Shown piece after piece: positions 35,201 to 45,229 of a stretch of 64,000 nucleotides of DNA. Source of the DNA: Dendrophyllia cribrosa (Eukaryota; Cnidaria; Anthozoa; Scleractinia; Dendrophylliidae); assembly GCA_024195265.1 (NCBI GenBank), contig JAJLRJ010000005.1, positions 14,141,036 to 14,205,035 on the forward strand, given 5' to 3'. The notes under the pieces were generated by a model, which was not told where the DNA came from, ran no database searches, and saw only the letters and a program-made list of their open reading frames with translations. A program made the position numbers and the translations under genes. How positions within the stretch are numbered: position 1 is the first letter of the stretch; each line of letters begins with the position of its first letter.

Positions 35201-38200
35201 ACGTTTGCGCATGCGTAAACTTCAAGCACTTCCGGTCCGTTAAACACAACACTTCTGCATGAACCAACAGACCTAGATTTTCTAGATGCAATGATGAAAG
35301 GACCAAAACCGAAGAAAATTATGCTACGTACACGATCGGTTCTTGCATGAATACATTTCGAGATGGAGTGAAGACTTGTTCTTTGTGAAAAAATGCGATG
35401 CAAAAATTATTTGTTCATATTTCGTTGTTGGTGCAAACACCAAACCCCTTGGTGCAAACGCTTGAAACTTGAACGATGAAAAAACTTTTCAACGAAACAA
35501 ACTTTTTCTCTACCTTTGTTTTATAACTCTTACTTTTTGTTTTCAAACTTCGCGGTACGGGAGTTTTATGTTGTTTATGTTGTAGTTCATTTTTTATTTC
35601 AGGTAATTTTTGTTTTTCCTTTGTTTCAAATTCATCAGCATATATTACCATACCCAAAAACAATGGAAAAATAAAAATTACCTGAGATAAAAAAATTAAC
35701 TACAACATTTACATGGGATTACAGTATGTCACCGGAAATGCGTTATTCACCGGATGCTCAGTTTTCTACTCATGCGCAGTGCGTTCTGCCGCGGTGCCAA
35801 TATATACAGTCCTTTGATTAAACGTTGTCATTGATCGGTCTTACCGCTGCGCGGCCAGACCGAAAGGGAGTATGGGTGAATTAAAATGCATGATTAATTA
35901 TTCTCTATCGCGTTTACAATGGAGAACAAAACTCACGTTTGTCCTCGCGTGTTACGCAAAGACAACAAGAGTCGCTTCGATACATATTCCGTTAAGGACG
36001 TTCCGTATTTTGATAATGTGCAGTTGTTGAATGTAATTTGATTTCTCTCGACTCCATAATCCTTTTCGGTCTGGTCGCGTAGGGATGAGTCCGATCAATG
36101 ACAACGTTTAATCAAAAGACTGTATAAATATACGGGTGCGTGCAGTGCTAACTAACAAACAAGAGGTAAAATAAAATAAAGTTCAAACAAGTAGGTGGGC
36201 ATTCACTGCCGCCGGACTTGAAGCACTCCGTCGATTCCAATGTTATGATCTCAGGTGGTAAATTGTTACACTCCCTGATAGAATCACCTGGCCGAGTCTA
36301 TTTAACCTTTTAAGCCCAAGTAATGATCAGCATGTTATTTCTCCTTGTGATCATATAAATAAATAATACTACTAACAGTAAATAGGAATTTCAGTGGAAA
36401 TCCACGAGGTGGCTGCAAATGTTGTTTTTGTGGAGGAAGGAAAACCGGAGTACCCGGAGAAAAACCCTCGTAGCAAAGACGAGAACCAACAACGAACTCA
36501 ACCCACATATGGCGTTGTATCCGGGTTTCGAAACCGGGCCACATTGACGGGAGGCGAGTGCTCTCCCCACTGCGTCATCACCCCTCCCCCCTTAATGTAT
36601 AAAGAAAATGATCACCAATGAAAAATATAAGAGATAAACAACTTTTCCCAGTTAGTGCTATAAAGTATACGGGACTAGTGAGAATATATACTCTCATCAG
36701 TTTCCCGTTTCACTTGTAAGCACTACCATACATACTTCTTCCGCACGCTTACTTGCGTACTCAACCATGGGTCAGTGATCTAGTAGCCTGATTCGAGAAA
36801 GAGATACGTTTACGATTATTGTTTGTCGATAATAAACACGCAGGCTTCAGACAAGTAACAGAGGTGGACCGAACAAGTAATGTCTGAGAAAAACACTTGA
36901 AATGGTGTCGTACTGTTTTTTTTCCATGTCATTTTAGTGCCTTTAAAGTAAATATATGAACGATAATACATTTTGAGCTTTTCAGCTCTTTTAGCTGAAT
37001 ATTTCAGCGGCTGAAAACTATAGAGAAAGGAATCTTATCCGCCGAATTCACCAGCTGCTTTCTCCTTTGTGAAAATCCCAGCTGACCTTATTTTGTACCA
37101 AAAACAACATTTGTTATTCCTCTGAAAACAAACGGCGTTAAATTTTCCGATGTTACGAAAGTTTGAGGAGATATTTTACTAAAGAAAGCCGAACAGCTTC
37201 CGAACATCTTCCGAACATTTTCCGAACATTTTTTATCCCTCCGAAAACAAAAGACGTTAAATTTTCCGATGTTACGAAAGTTTGAGGAGATATTTTACTA
37301 AAGAAAACTTTAGTTTAGTGTAATTCATTACGAATTTTTATAGCGACTAACGCATTCCGAACAGCTTTTCACCGAAACGATTTGTTGAGTGCTCCTGATA
37401 TTCTTTAACATAAAAATTACCGCACTAAAAGTCGATCATTTTGACTCGGTTTTAACGCAATAAAATTACCGTGTGTGCATGTTTGAAGTGTAGATTGGCT
37501 GCATCGCATCGCTCGAGAATGAAACTCAAAATTGACTAAGCAATGACAATATTAAAAATATGCTTATACACTTATTCCCTCCTATTGTTGGCAAATAGCG
37601 AGATATGTCAACATTATGGTTAGCTTAGCTCATCCCATGGTAAATATTTTTCTTGTTTTATTATAGTCTAGTACACGACCCCTCAAGCATGTTAATTGCT
37701 TTAATTATTGATCGTGTTTAAATTAAGGATCTACTACTACTACTACTACTAGCTTTTCGATTTGGGATTTGTTGCGTTGAGACGGTAACAAACCTTGGAA
37801 GAAACAATTTAACCTTGCTTGGCTACATTCAACAAGTTATTCTGGTTATTACACTGAGACGTTAACATGTTAGGAAACGTCGACACCCAAGTCATCATGG
37901 AAAACCATGATGCCGTTCGCGAGTCGCAGAAACTCCTGCTCGACATGGCAAACCGAGATCCCTTCAATATGAATTCTTTCTTGAAGGTATAGTTTTGCTC
38001 GAATTGTTTATAGTTTCCTGATAACTTATTGCTAATCGCATTTTCCACCTTTTTAACCTAAATTCTTTCTTCCTTTTTCTTGTACAGTCGATCTATGGAG
38101 CGACATTTTTCGTGTTATCTTTGCTGACCTGAATCTACGATGTTTTGGCGCAATTTACTCAAATAATGCGGAAGTAGCCGATGTCCTGATTTGTTCCTAA

Positions 38201-41200
38201 ACAAGCATTCGATTTCGAATGACAATATCACGTCAGCTTTATCTAAAATTGTTTTTCATTTCTGACAAGATTATTTTTATGATTATGGTTGAATTCAATC
38301 AGGTTGAACAGGCTAAAATTGTAACAATGTAACTGTTGTATTTAGAAGCGTAACATAGCCGCGCTTAGTTTGACACGAAGGCAATACCATCATATTGGTC
38401 CGCGGCCTGTGTTAATTATTTCCATGAGCCTGAAACATCTTACATTTTATGACTTGCAAAATCCTTGCCAGGACGGTTCGTAAATGCGATAAAAAATAAA
38501 GAAATGCAATCAGTTAAAATGTTATTTGTGATAATATTGATTACAGTACTCAGTTAACATTTTACGGCACACCGATCCAGTGAACCGGGTTTTACTTGTG
38601 TAGTCTGCAGGGGCTCACGGTTCGCGTGTTTGAAATGGAGTCTGTTCATAAATTTGTGTCATTCTACGGTCAGCCTCACCGCTTCAATTTCTAACCGAGC
38701 AAGTAAATTTTTTTGTCAAGTTAAGTCGCGCCTTAGTTGTTTATTGTATCACCTTAAGACTTATTATCGACAGGTTTAAGCGCATTTTAGTTGTCTAATT
38801 TTCCTAGTTAAGAAACCGTAAAACCCTAAATTTAGCACCACTGGTGCACGGAGTGTTTTTTGGGGGGTTTACGTGTCCGGCTCTGGTGCGTTTAGATTTA
38901 TTGTAATATTGTAATGCTTTGTGAATCAATAAAATGTATCATGGGCCTGGCTGACCAACGCGCCTATGCCTCGCATGCCTTGTGTGTTTATTTAGCTGTG
39001 TAGTGGAGGCAAAAAATATATAAATATACGGCTGCGTGAAGTGCTAACTAACAAACAAAAAGTTACATAAAATAAAGTTCAACCAAGTAGGTGTGCCTTC
39101 ACTGCTGACTTGAGGCACTCCGTAGATTTCAATGTTATGATCTCAGGTGGTAAATTCTTACACTCGCTGATAGAATACTACACACTTTTAGAACCACCTG
39201 CCCGAGTCTATTTAACCTTTTAAGCCTAAGTTACGATCAGCATGTTATTTCTCCTTGTGATATCCATACAGGATCAAACAACCAATTATAATAAATAAAT
39301 AATAATACTAATAATAACAAATAGGAATTTCAGTGGAAATCTACGAGGTGGCTCTTACTTGCACTTTATCCGGATCGAATTGGAATTTGGAAATGTTCGT
39401 TTTTGTGGAGGAAAGAAAACTGGAGAACCCGGAGAAAAACCCTCGACGCAAAGGCGAGAACTAACAACATGTGGCGTTGCATCGTGGTTTCGAACCCGGG
39501 CCACGGGGAGGCTCTCACCACTGCGTCATCCCTGCTCCCCCATTAAGGAGAATAAAGAAATATAAGAGATAAACAACTTTTCCTAGTTAGTGCTATAAAG
39601 TATATGGGACCCTCTCATCAATTTCCCGTTTCACTTGTAAGCACTGCAAACGTCTTTCGTACGCTTACTTGCGTATATGTACTCAACCATGGGTCTGTGA
39701 TCTAGTAGTCTGATTCGAAAAAGAGATACGTTTACGATTTTGCTTGTCGATAATAAACACGCAGGCGTCAGACAATTAACAGTGGGGAACCAAATGAGAA
39801 ATGTCTAGAAAAACACTTGGAATGGTGTTTACTGTTTTGTCACATTATTTTAGCGTGCCTTTAAGGAAACTATATGAACGGTAATACATTTCGAGCTTTT
39901 CAGTTCTTTTAGCTGAATATTTCAGCGGCTGAAAACTATAGAGAAAGGAATCTTATCCGCCGAATTCACTATCTGCTTTCTCCTTTCTGAAAATCCTAGC
40001 TGGAAATATTTCGTACCAAAAACGACTTTTGTTATCCCTTCCGAAAAAAACGGCGATGAAGTTTACGATGTGACGAAAGTTTGACGCGATATTTTACTTA
40101 AGAAAACTTTAGTTTTTAGTGTAATTAATTTTGAATTTTTAAGGCGACTAAGGCCTTACGATCGAACAGCTTTTCGCCGAAGCGATTTGTTGAGTGCGCC
40201 TGATTTTCTTTAACATCAAAACTACACTAAAAGTCGATCATTTTGACTCGGTTTTAACGCAATAAAATTACCGCGTGTGCATGTTTGAAGTGTAGATTGA
40301 CTGCATCGCATCGCTCGAGAATGAAACTCAAAGTTGACTGAGCAATGACAACATTTAAAAATATGCATATACAATTATGCCCTCCTATTGTTTGCAAATA
40401 GCGAGATAATGTCAACATTATGGTTAGCTTTGGGATTTGTTGCGTGGAGACGGTAACAAACCTTGGAAGAAACAATTTAGCCTTGCTTGGCTACTTTGAC
40501 CAGCTCAAGTTATTCTGGTTATTGCACTGCGATCTCGCAGAACTTGTGAAACTTGCACATCGAAGTGAACTTAACTTGGCTGTGAACTTTCCACGTCAAC
40601 ATGCTGGGAAACGTCGAGTCACTAGACATGGCGAACCGCGATCCTGAGGACATGAATTCTTTCTTGAAGGTACTGGTGTCAATTGTTTCGCAGTTTCTTC
40701 ATGTTGCTTCATATAATCTTACTTCAGCTTTAAACAGTTCCTGTGACGTTTGTTGCCGCGTTTTCTTTGGGACGGTGTAGCCATTTTTTTGTGTAGCCTC
40801 ATCTAAGAACTTGATCAGCGATAAAGTAGTAGTTTGATATGTGCGTGATTCCCGTTATGTTTAAAGATGTCTTAAATTATATTTTTGTTGGGAAGATATC
40901 TTAAATTATTTTTGCTTCCAGTGTCTTGTCTTTCGATAGTTGACTGGTTTGAAACAGCAAGTGCCAATAATAATGATATATACGGTACTCTCACTATCAA
41001 GTATCAGTTATATTGGCTTGAACGATCATGTCTGAGATTACTGAATGCTTGCTTCATTCTTTAAACCTGCTGTACAATCATGGATCACTGTAAAAAAAAT
41101 TTTGAGTATAAAGTTCTGAGTCAATGCCTTGTATTTGTCGGTAGCTCGAGTTTGGGAAAAAGCAAGCGCAAATGCTCTCTCTTTACCTTAGCAACTTAGT

Positions 41201-44200
41201 TTAAAAATAAAAACACATTTTCGTAAACTTAATTACATTGACTTTGGTCTCACCACAAGGCGCCCACACATACTGTGTGATTGTTCGTATTTTTAAATTT
41301 ATAGGAAATGCATGAGAAATATCGAAATCTTTATGTTATCGTTATATAGTGCGATGAATATTTACTTAAAAATAAAAAAAAGTATCTTTACCTGAAATAT
41401 TGTGCGTTGTCGTTCTTGCAGCTGAAAACGGAGAATTTTAGTGCGTTGGACGTTTACATGAGTGTAATGTAGAAACTGTAGATGTATGGAATATAAAATA
41501 ATAATAAAATTAATGTGTTAGGTTTCCTTTTTCCTTCTCTGCATGTAATCATTAAAACACTTCTGTGTAGAAAGCCCGGTGTGTCACATCGAACGTTCGG
41601 TTTTCGAACTCAATCGAACTCTCGATGGAGTTCGGCCATCGAACCAAATCGAACTCACCAAAAAAAAATTCGAATCGAACAAAATCGAACGTTCGATTTT
41701 CGAACTCAATCGAACGAAAGAGTTCGATTAAGTCAGGTCACGGGAACGACGTGGAAGTCACAAAAGAAAAACGCGAATCGAACGCTCGATTTTCGAACTC
41801 TTGATGATTTGTACGTAAATTGATCCAGCGTTGAAACAGTCAAGGCGATGTGAAGTCGTTTCTTTTTTAATAATATACATGAAAAAATTACTCGATTCTG
41901 ATTGGCTAAGAGCAGTGCAGTTCAAGTGTAACACCAGTGCAAAACGTGTAACACCAGTGCAAAAAGTGTAACACCAGTGCAAATAAAAAATGGATGCAAA
42001 TTTTTTCATGTATAAGCGGCTCGTGCAATTTTGAGCTTTTTGAAAAACTCACTCGTGCAAATTAATCCCAAATTGAACTCGAAACCGTATGATTACCTAT
42101 ACTTATTTCCATATTCTGAGTTTATTCTTATTATATTTCCTGTGAAAATGTCACTGCGTTGTTTACCAAGAAAAAAGGCTTTTTTGTCCGCAGAACGTCT
42201 GCAAGTCTTAATCATCTCGGGAATCGTCTCGATTATCTTTGTCCATCGCGACAAAATTGTCCTGAATCATAGCATACATTCCTTCCGATTCCAGCGCTGC
42301 TAAATGCTGCTAAACGAGCTTAAATGCTCTCGAGGAATACGAAAAGAATGTAATGATTGTATTTCTACTTTTCCGCCTAATCGTCGAAATTTTGTACGTC
42401 ACTGCTTTTGTCGCAGTGCGAAATTAATTCCAGCCCTGGTGCAGTCGACATTTGCTTCTGGTTCAACAGGTGTTGCTGCGCAACTCTGTGAATTATAACG
42501 CAACCATAAAGTAACATTTAAAATAACTCAAGGCGGGCATCTTCTTTGTCATGTGCAATAAAACATCGTAATAATAATATGCCGTTTCTTCACCGGATCT
42601 ACTTCAGACTCTTTATTTTGTATTTTGAACTCACGAAAAAGTTTTGTGTTTGATTTCGTTCGATGGCCGAACTGCATCGAATTCTTTCGTTCGATTGAGT
42701 TCGATGGAAGGTTTGTTCGATTTCGTTCGATGTGATACGCCGGGAGAAAGACACTATTTATGGCCGTAGTTCCACAAAGCTAGTTAACAACGGTGTTACA
42801 TTGATGTCAAGCCATTTCCAATGGAACCGGTCACCTTGAGGTTGCCAGTCGTTGTCAGTGCCGTTGTTTGTCACTATGGTAACGCGGTAATTTTCAAAAA
42901 ATAATTTCTTTCAACGCTATTTACGACGCTGGAAAGCTTGGGAAATTGAAGGCGCATTACAGTAAACACCCGCGTACAAGAACCTAGAGTTTTCCAAGTT
43001 AGCCTAAAAGGGTTCCTATATTTTTGGTGTGCACAAAGAGTTTAGGATATGTAGGTTCTTAAATAGGTTCTTTTAGTATATACAGAAACAGTGGATAGCA
43101 TTGTTGGCGCGCTCTGATTGGCTACTGAAACTCGGAATAGCAAGTGCTATTCACCTCCCAGCAATTTGCGCGCGAAAATTGTAATCGTTGACAGGAATAA
43201 ATGAGTTAAAAAGCATCATTTTCGTTATATTATGTCACTGTTTCAGTATATACTAATTAACAACTATTCACCGAAGTGGAGGTGGGCAGTGGTGGATATT
43301 TACCGAGCCGCGCTTTCGTGAAAACAAATGGAATGAAACTGAATCGAATATCATCCTTAACATTTTTAAATGTAATAATTAAGCTTTCCATTTGATCACA
43401 TGACCATATATTGTTATGAAAATAACAAATATTTGACCAATTGGTGATAATTTTAGAGAAAACATCTAATTAAAACGCTCTCCTGATGCAGATTAAATCT
43501 GTCCAGCCCTTGACTTTTTAATGACCATTTGAAAATTTTTGTGACGACAAAGGTCTCATTACCTTGAGATGGACTAGCATCCCATCAGAGCACGGGGTAG
43601 GGGAGGGGGGCTGTAATTCTCTCATTCATTCCATGCTGCAGGAACCACAGGTAACCCAAGCGTACTCAGTATACGAATTCGTATGGATCTGAAGATGGAG
43701 CCAAAGTAATTTCCACCTTTCCTTCAAAAAGCTGCATAATTAATCTGAACAAAAGTGTTAAAATCTCACCTGATTTTTTTTTCGCTTATGGGAGGCTCCT
43801 GGAAGCCGGGCAAGGTTCGAATCCGCCATTGTAGTATAGTACACCTTGATTACCTGTGAAGAAACTTGAAGAAGATCCGGCAGTTTTAGGCAACATGCCT
43901 TGTGTAAACCATTTCACAATATATATATATATATATCCCAAAACAATCTATTCAAAGTTACATCTGAAATAATAACAGCATTTCTTTTTTGTTTCCGTAG
44001 GTAGAGTTTACTGATGTGATAGCTGAGCCCGATGGTCTCCATTCTCACGACTGTATGTACGGCTGTGCCTTCAAGACGTACAACTGCGCCAAAAACTGCT
44101 GTTACTTATTCCTGTCCTTCCTGTGTGGGGGTCCTCTGGCGCTGTGTTTTGGTTGTTACTTTGCCTGTCTGGGTTTCGAGTATATTTGGTGCGTGATGCC

Positions 44201-44339
44201 TTGCACGAGAGCCTGGCTGATTGAAATCGAGTGCATTGGAAAGATCTTTGGTTACTGCATCAAGGCATTCTGTGATCCCTGCTTTGAATCCATTGGGAAG
44301 ATGTTTGCTGGCATTAAAGTGAAAACTGAAACGGTTTAA
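25623..44339 (+). CDS. Caveolin gene with four candidate alternative first exons
   Basis: A shared last exon (44001-44339) encodes 112 residues of caveolin: the signature-like FTDVIAEPDGLHSHD, a hydrophobic hairpin segment (LFLSFLCGGPLALCFGCYFA), IWCVMPC and CDPCFESIGKMFAGIKV. Caveolins are membrane-inserted hairpin proteins that oligomerise at the plasma membrane. Four upstream exons (25623-25691, 26721-26843, 37867-37986, 40601-40669) each start with ATG, contain the caveolin NRDP motif, end in NSFLK and stop at a phase-0 GT donor; the last exon also starts in phase 0. Joined products would be 135, 153, 152 or 135 residues. The body is unusually cysteine-rich (15 Cys in 112). Which first exons are transcribed cannot be told from sequence. 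Confidence 0.85.
26245..26279. repeat. Poly-C tract (35 C)
   Basis: Longest homopolymer in the window, interrupted only at its end by T before CCCCGGG. It lies at the end of a degraded relative of the 4915-5237 element, between caveolin first exons A and B. Confidence 0.9.
26721..26843 (+). CDS. Caveolin first exon B (long form)
   Basis: 41 codons: MLGNVDTQVMENRDAASDRE then SQKLLLDMANRDPFSMNSFL and K, ending at gtatag. It contains two NRD motifs, as if the short-form sequence were internally duplicated. An in-frame ATG at 26559 would add 54 residues without a stop. No such extension is conserved upstream of exon C, so the MLGN start is preferred. Confidence 0.75.
27418..29181. mobile_element. 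Three-layer nested foldback element
   Basis: The outer element begins GAGTGTTTTCAGTCACGTGA and ends TCACGTGCAAATGTTC, with GGCGGCCATATTGG and CCAATATGACCGCC inside its ends. Flanks are TATA at 27414-27417 and 29182-29185. Inside is the 465-bp-type repeat (27586-29018). That in turn is split by a hairpin (about 27837-27968) and an element with TIRs CTTATTTTCCACCTAGCTCG and its near complement (27966-28800). The outer element is absent from cassette unit 2 near 38605. Confidence 0.75.
29520..29853 (+). pseudogene. C-terminal remnant of a non-LTR retrotransposon ORF
   Basis: Contains YGLKSWRYFAAKKWNELSND then IRIKVGTNEIVNRIRSLNVG, the typical C-terminal tail of cnidarian LINE reverse-transcriptase ORFs. 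Upstream pieces (LERIRLPSMESRI, SNKAPQAIRNLI) are in shifted frames. Lies at the left end of the 29518-32849 insert, which cassette unit 2 lacks. Confidence 0.6.
29854..32719. other. Insert interior without a recognised gene
   Basis: AT-rich sequence with short open frames on both strands that show no recognised domain. It contains a short inverted pair near 30955-31035 (ATAAAACTTTTACGCTTGTA and its near complement). Confidence 0.4.
32720..32852 (+). mobile_element. 3' end of a LINE-like element with TATG-repeat tail
   Basis: AACTAGCTCTCAAGCTAAGT followed by ACCACGTTAAATAAAGTATG and further ATGT units: a 3' tail of short tandem repeats, as in CR1/L2-type LINEs. ATTGTA flanks the compound insert on both sides, near 29513 and 32850. 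Confidence 0.5.
32953..35166. mobile_element. 2.2-kb non-autonomous DNA transposon with 9-bp target duplication
   Basis: Terminal inverted repeats CATTCTCGTCCCCAGAGC and GCTCTGGGGACGAGAATG are exact. AGTGGAGGC flanks both ends (32944-32952 and 35167-35175). Cassette unit 2 has a single AGTGGAGGC at about 39004, the empty site. The 9-bp duplication suggests the Mutator superfamily. There are internal inverted blocks (about 34150-34280 against 34380-34480) but no transposase. Two further copies of the CGTCCCCAGAGC end motif lie near 33140 and 33170. Confidence 0.8.
33870..33913. repeat. TGTAA pentanucleotide microsatellite
   Basis: About eight tandem TGTAA units inside the 32953-35166 transposon. 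Confidence 0.9.
35187..35798. mobile_element. 612-bp non-autonomous transposon with 9-bp target duplication
   Basis: Exact inverted ends GGCACCGCGGCAGAAC and GTTCTGCCGCGGTGCC. AATATATAC flanks both ends (35178-35186 and 35799-35807). Internal words such as AGGTAATTTT and AAAATTACCT are also inverted. The duplicated target includes the first base of the neighbouring CAGTC element, so it inserted after that element. Confidence 0.8.
35807..36122. mobile_element. Tc1/mariner-like MITE with TA target
   Basis: Ends CAGTCCTTTGATTAAACGTT and AACGTTTAATCAAAAGACTG, with TA on each side: the TA-CAGT...ACTG-TA form of Tc1/mariner. GATCGGTC...CCGCTGCGCGGCCAG and CTGGTCGCG...GATC extend the symmetry. Unit 2 shows uninterrupted tatataaatatac here. 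Confidence 0.75.
36390..36590 (-). repeat. tRNA-derived SINE in cassette unit 2
   Basis: On the plus strand: GTGGAAATCCACGAGGTGGC, AAAACCGGAGTACCCGGAGA and GGGTTTCGAAACCGGGCC, the last being an inverted B-box. Same family as 13849-13995. An allied copy occupies the same place in unit 3. Confidence 0.7.
37733..37752. repeat. CTA trinucleotide microsatellite
   Basis: Short run of CTA units upstream of caveolin exon C; absent from units 1 and 3. Confidence 0.85.
37867..37986 (+). CDS. Caveolin first exon C (long form, chimeric flank)
   Basis: 40 codons: MLGNVDTQVIMENHDAVRES then QKLLLDMANRDPFNMNSFLK, ending at gtatag. The exon and its downstream flank match exon B, but the 5' flank (GATTTGTTGCGTTGAGACGG, AACCTTGCTTGGCTAC) matches the flanks of exons A and D. 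The exon keeps an open frame and a phase-0 donor despite small indels relative to B. Confidence 0.75.
39340..39545 (-). repeat. tRNA-derived SINE in cassette unit 3
   Basis: Orthologous in position to the SINE of unit 2. GGTTTCGAACCCGGGCCACG is the inverted B-box region. It was present before the cassette was duplicated. Confidence 0.7.
40601..40669 (+). CDS. Caveolin first exon D
   Basis: 23 codons: MLGNVESLDMANRDP then EDMNSFLK, ending at gtactg. It is closest to the common last exon (3.3 kb away), so it is the best default first exon. The upstream flank shares ACTGCGATCTCGCAGAACTT and GTGAAACTTGCACATC with exon A. Confidence 0.8.
41573..42745. mobile_element. 1.2-kb element with TCGAAC-rich inverted ends
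   Basis: Left end CCCGGTGTGTCACATCGAAC followed by many TCGAAC/GTTCGA words; the right end mirrors it and ends GTTCGATGTGATACGCCGGG. The centre has three copies of GTGTAACACCAGTGCAAA (41930-41985) and no recognised protein. It lies in the caveolin intron. Confidence 0.6.
43075..43256. repeat. MITE with AGTATATACAGAAACAGTG ends
   Basis: AGTATATACAGAAACAGTG is inverted at the right end as CACTGTTTCAGTATATACT. 182 bp, non-coding, in the caveolin intron. Confidence 0.75.
44001..44339 (+). CDS. Caveolin common last exon
   Basis: Follows acceptor tttccgtag. It encodes VEFTDVIAEPDGLHSHDCMY, the scaffolding-like segment CAFKTYNCAKNCCYLF, a membrane hairpin, then WLIEIECIGKIFGYCIKAFC and a tail ending KVKTETV. 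The lengths of the signature, hairpin and C-terminal amphipathic region match caveolins. The first CDS codon is GTA, so no ATG lies upstream in this exon and an upstream exon is required. Confidence 0.9.
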   Translation, partial: VEFTDVIAEPDGLHSHDCMYGCAFKTYNCAKNCCYLFLSFLCGGPLALCFGCYFACLGFEYIWCVMPCTRAWLIEIECIGKIFGYCIKAFCDPCFESIGKMFAGIKVKTETV

Positions 44340-44905
44340 CTGAGAAACCAACTTTTGTATTTTGCGTTAGGCTATATTCGCAACGACTCAATAACGTGTT
44401 TAATTGTTTCACAACAGTAATTCAGTAATCGTAAGAAAGATTCCTATTTACAGGCCTTGGTACTAATACTACTATGATTATAGTAAGTTGCATTTCACAC
44501 TTGGATTTTGTTTAATCAGGAATAGAATAGAGCGTTTTCCTTTGTTCTTAATTATGCGGACATTGAGGAGCTCTGCTTCATTTTTTGTTGTTGCTTTTGA
44601 GCTTTTGTAAAGTCGTATGCTTCGTGTAAAAAGTGAGCATTTTAAAATCAATCAGGACTGGGGTTGTGGAGGATGATAATTGTTTGAACGCTGTGTAGAT
44701 AACTTCTTTTAATTATCGAGCTATGTTACGTTTTTTGTTTTTGTTTTCTGAGAAACTTCTATATGTAGCCGTTTATGTTTCAGAATGCCACGGCATTTTA
44801 TAACAAAATGTTATGTTGGTACTATTGCTTGGTAACAATTATTAGTGCCAAATTGCTGTTTGCAGCTGTAAATCAGAAATGTCCAATAAAGAATGGAGTA
44901 TAGCC
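44340..44905 (+). terminator. Caveolin 3' UTR and polyadenylation signal
   Basis: AATAAA at 44885-44890 in GTCCAATAAAGAATGG, about 550 nt after the stop, is the best polyadenylation signal. The sequence before it is AT-rich and free of recognised repeats. Confidence 0.6.
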
Positions 44906-45229
44906 TGCGAATTAGTGTAACATAGATCTTTTAACTGTTTAATCCTTTAATTTTCATTTTTGTAGCTTATCATAAATCAGGACTGGCTTTTAGAAGTCGT
45001 TACATACTTCAGAAATCAAATCGTGTTCGTCTCCTTTTTCGTGTTGGGCTGAAAAACCGCTGTGGTGCCACTGCGGATATTTAAAATTAAAGACACTTCG
45101 AGATGACTTTGCGATTATCGGTGCAATAGTCTCTCCAGTGACCTATCAAGTCAGCTGGAGAGATAGTCAATTATGAGTTCGTATTATACTCGATTATGGT
45201 GAAAAAAGGAAAAACGAATGTATATATAT

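Larger units (their letters stand above)
36123..39020 (+). repeat. Caveolin upstream cassette, unit 2 (first exon C)
   Basis: Begins TATAAATATACGGGTGCGTG, continues with GTGCTAACTAACAAACAAGA, a SINE, a conserved 5' block, exon C, then the exon-B-type downstream block, ending at GTAGTGGAGGC. The 36965-37160 part matches 39890-40080. A 110-bp piece (GATGTTACGAAAGTTTGAGG) is locally duplicated at 37150 and 37262. Confidence 0.75.
39021..40990 (+). repeat. Caveolin upstream cassette, unit 3 (first exon D)
   Basis: Starts with the same GCTAACTAACAAACAA block, followed by a SINE and the 5' block. After exon D it matches the sequence after exon A up to TGACTGGTTTGAAACAGCAA near 40970, then diverges. 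No exon-B-type block follows. Confidence 0.75.
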
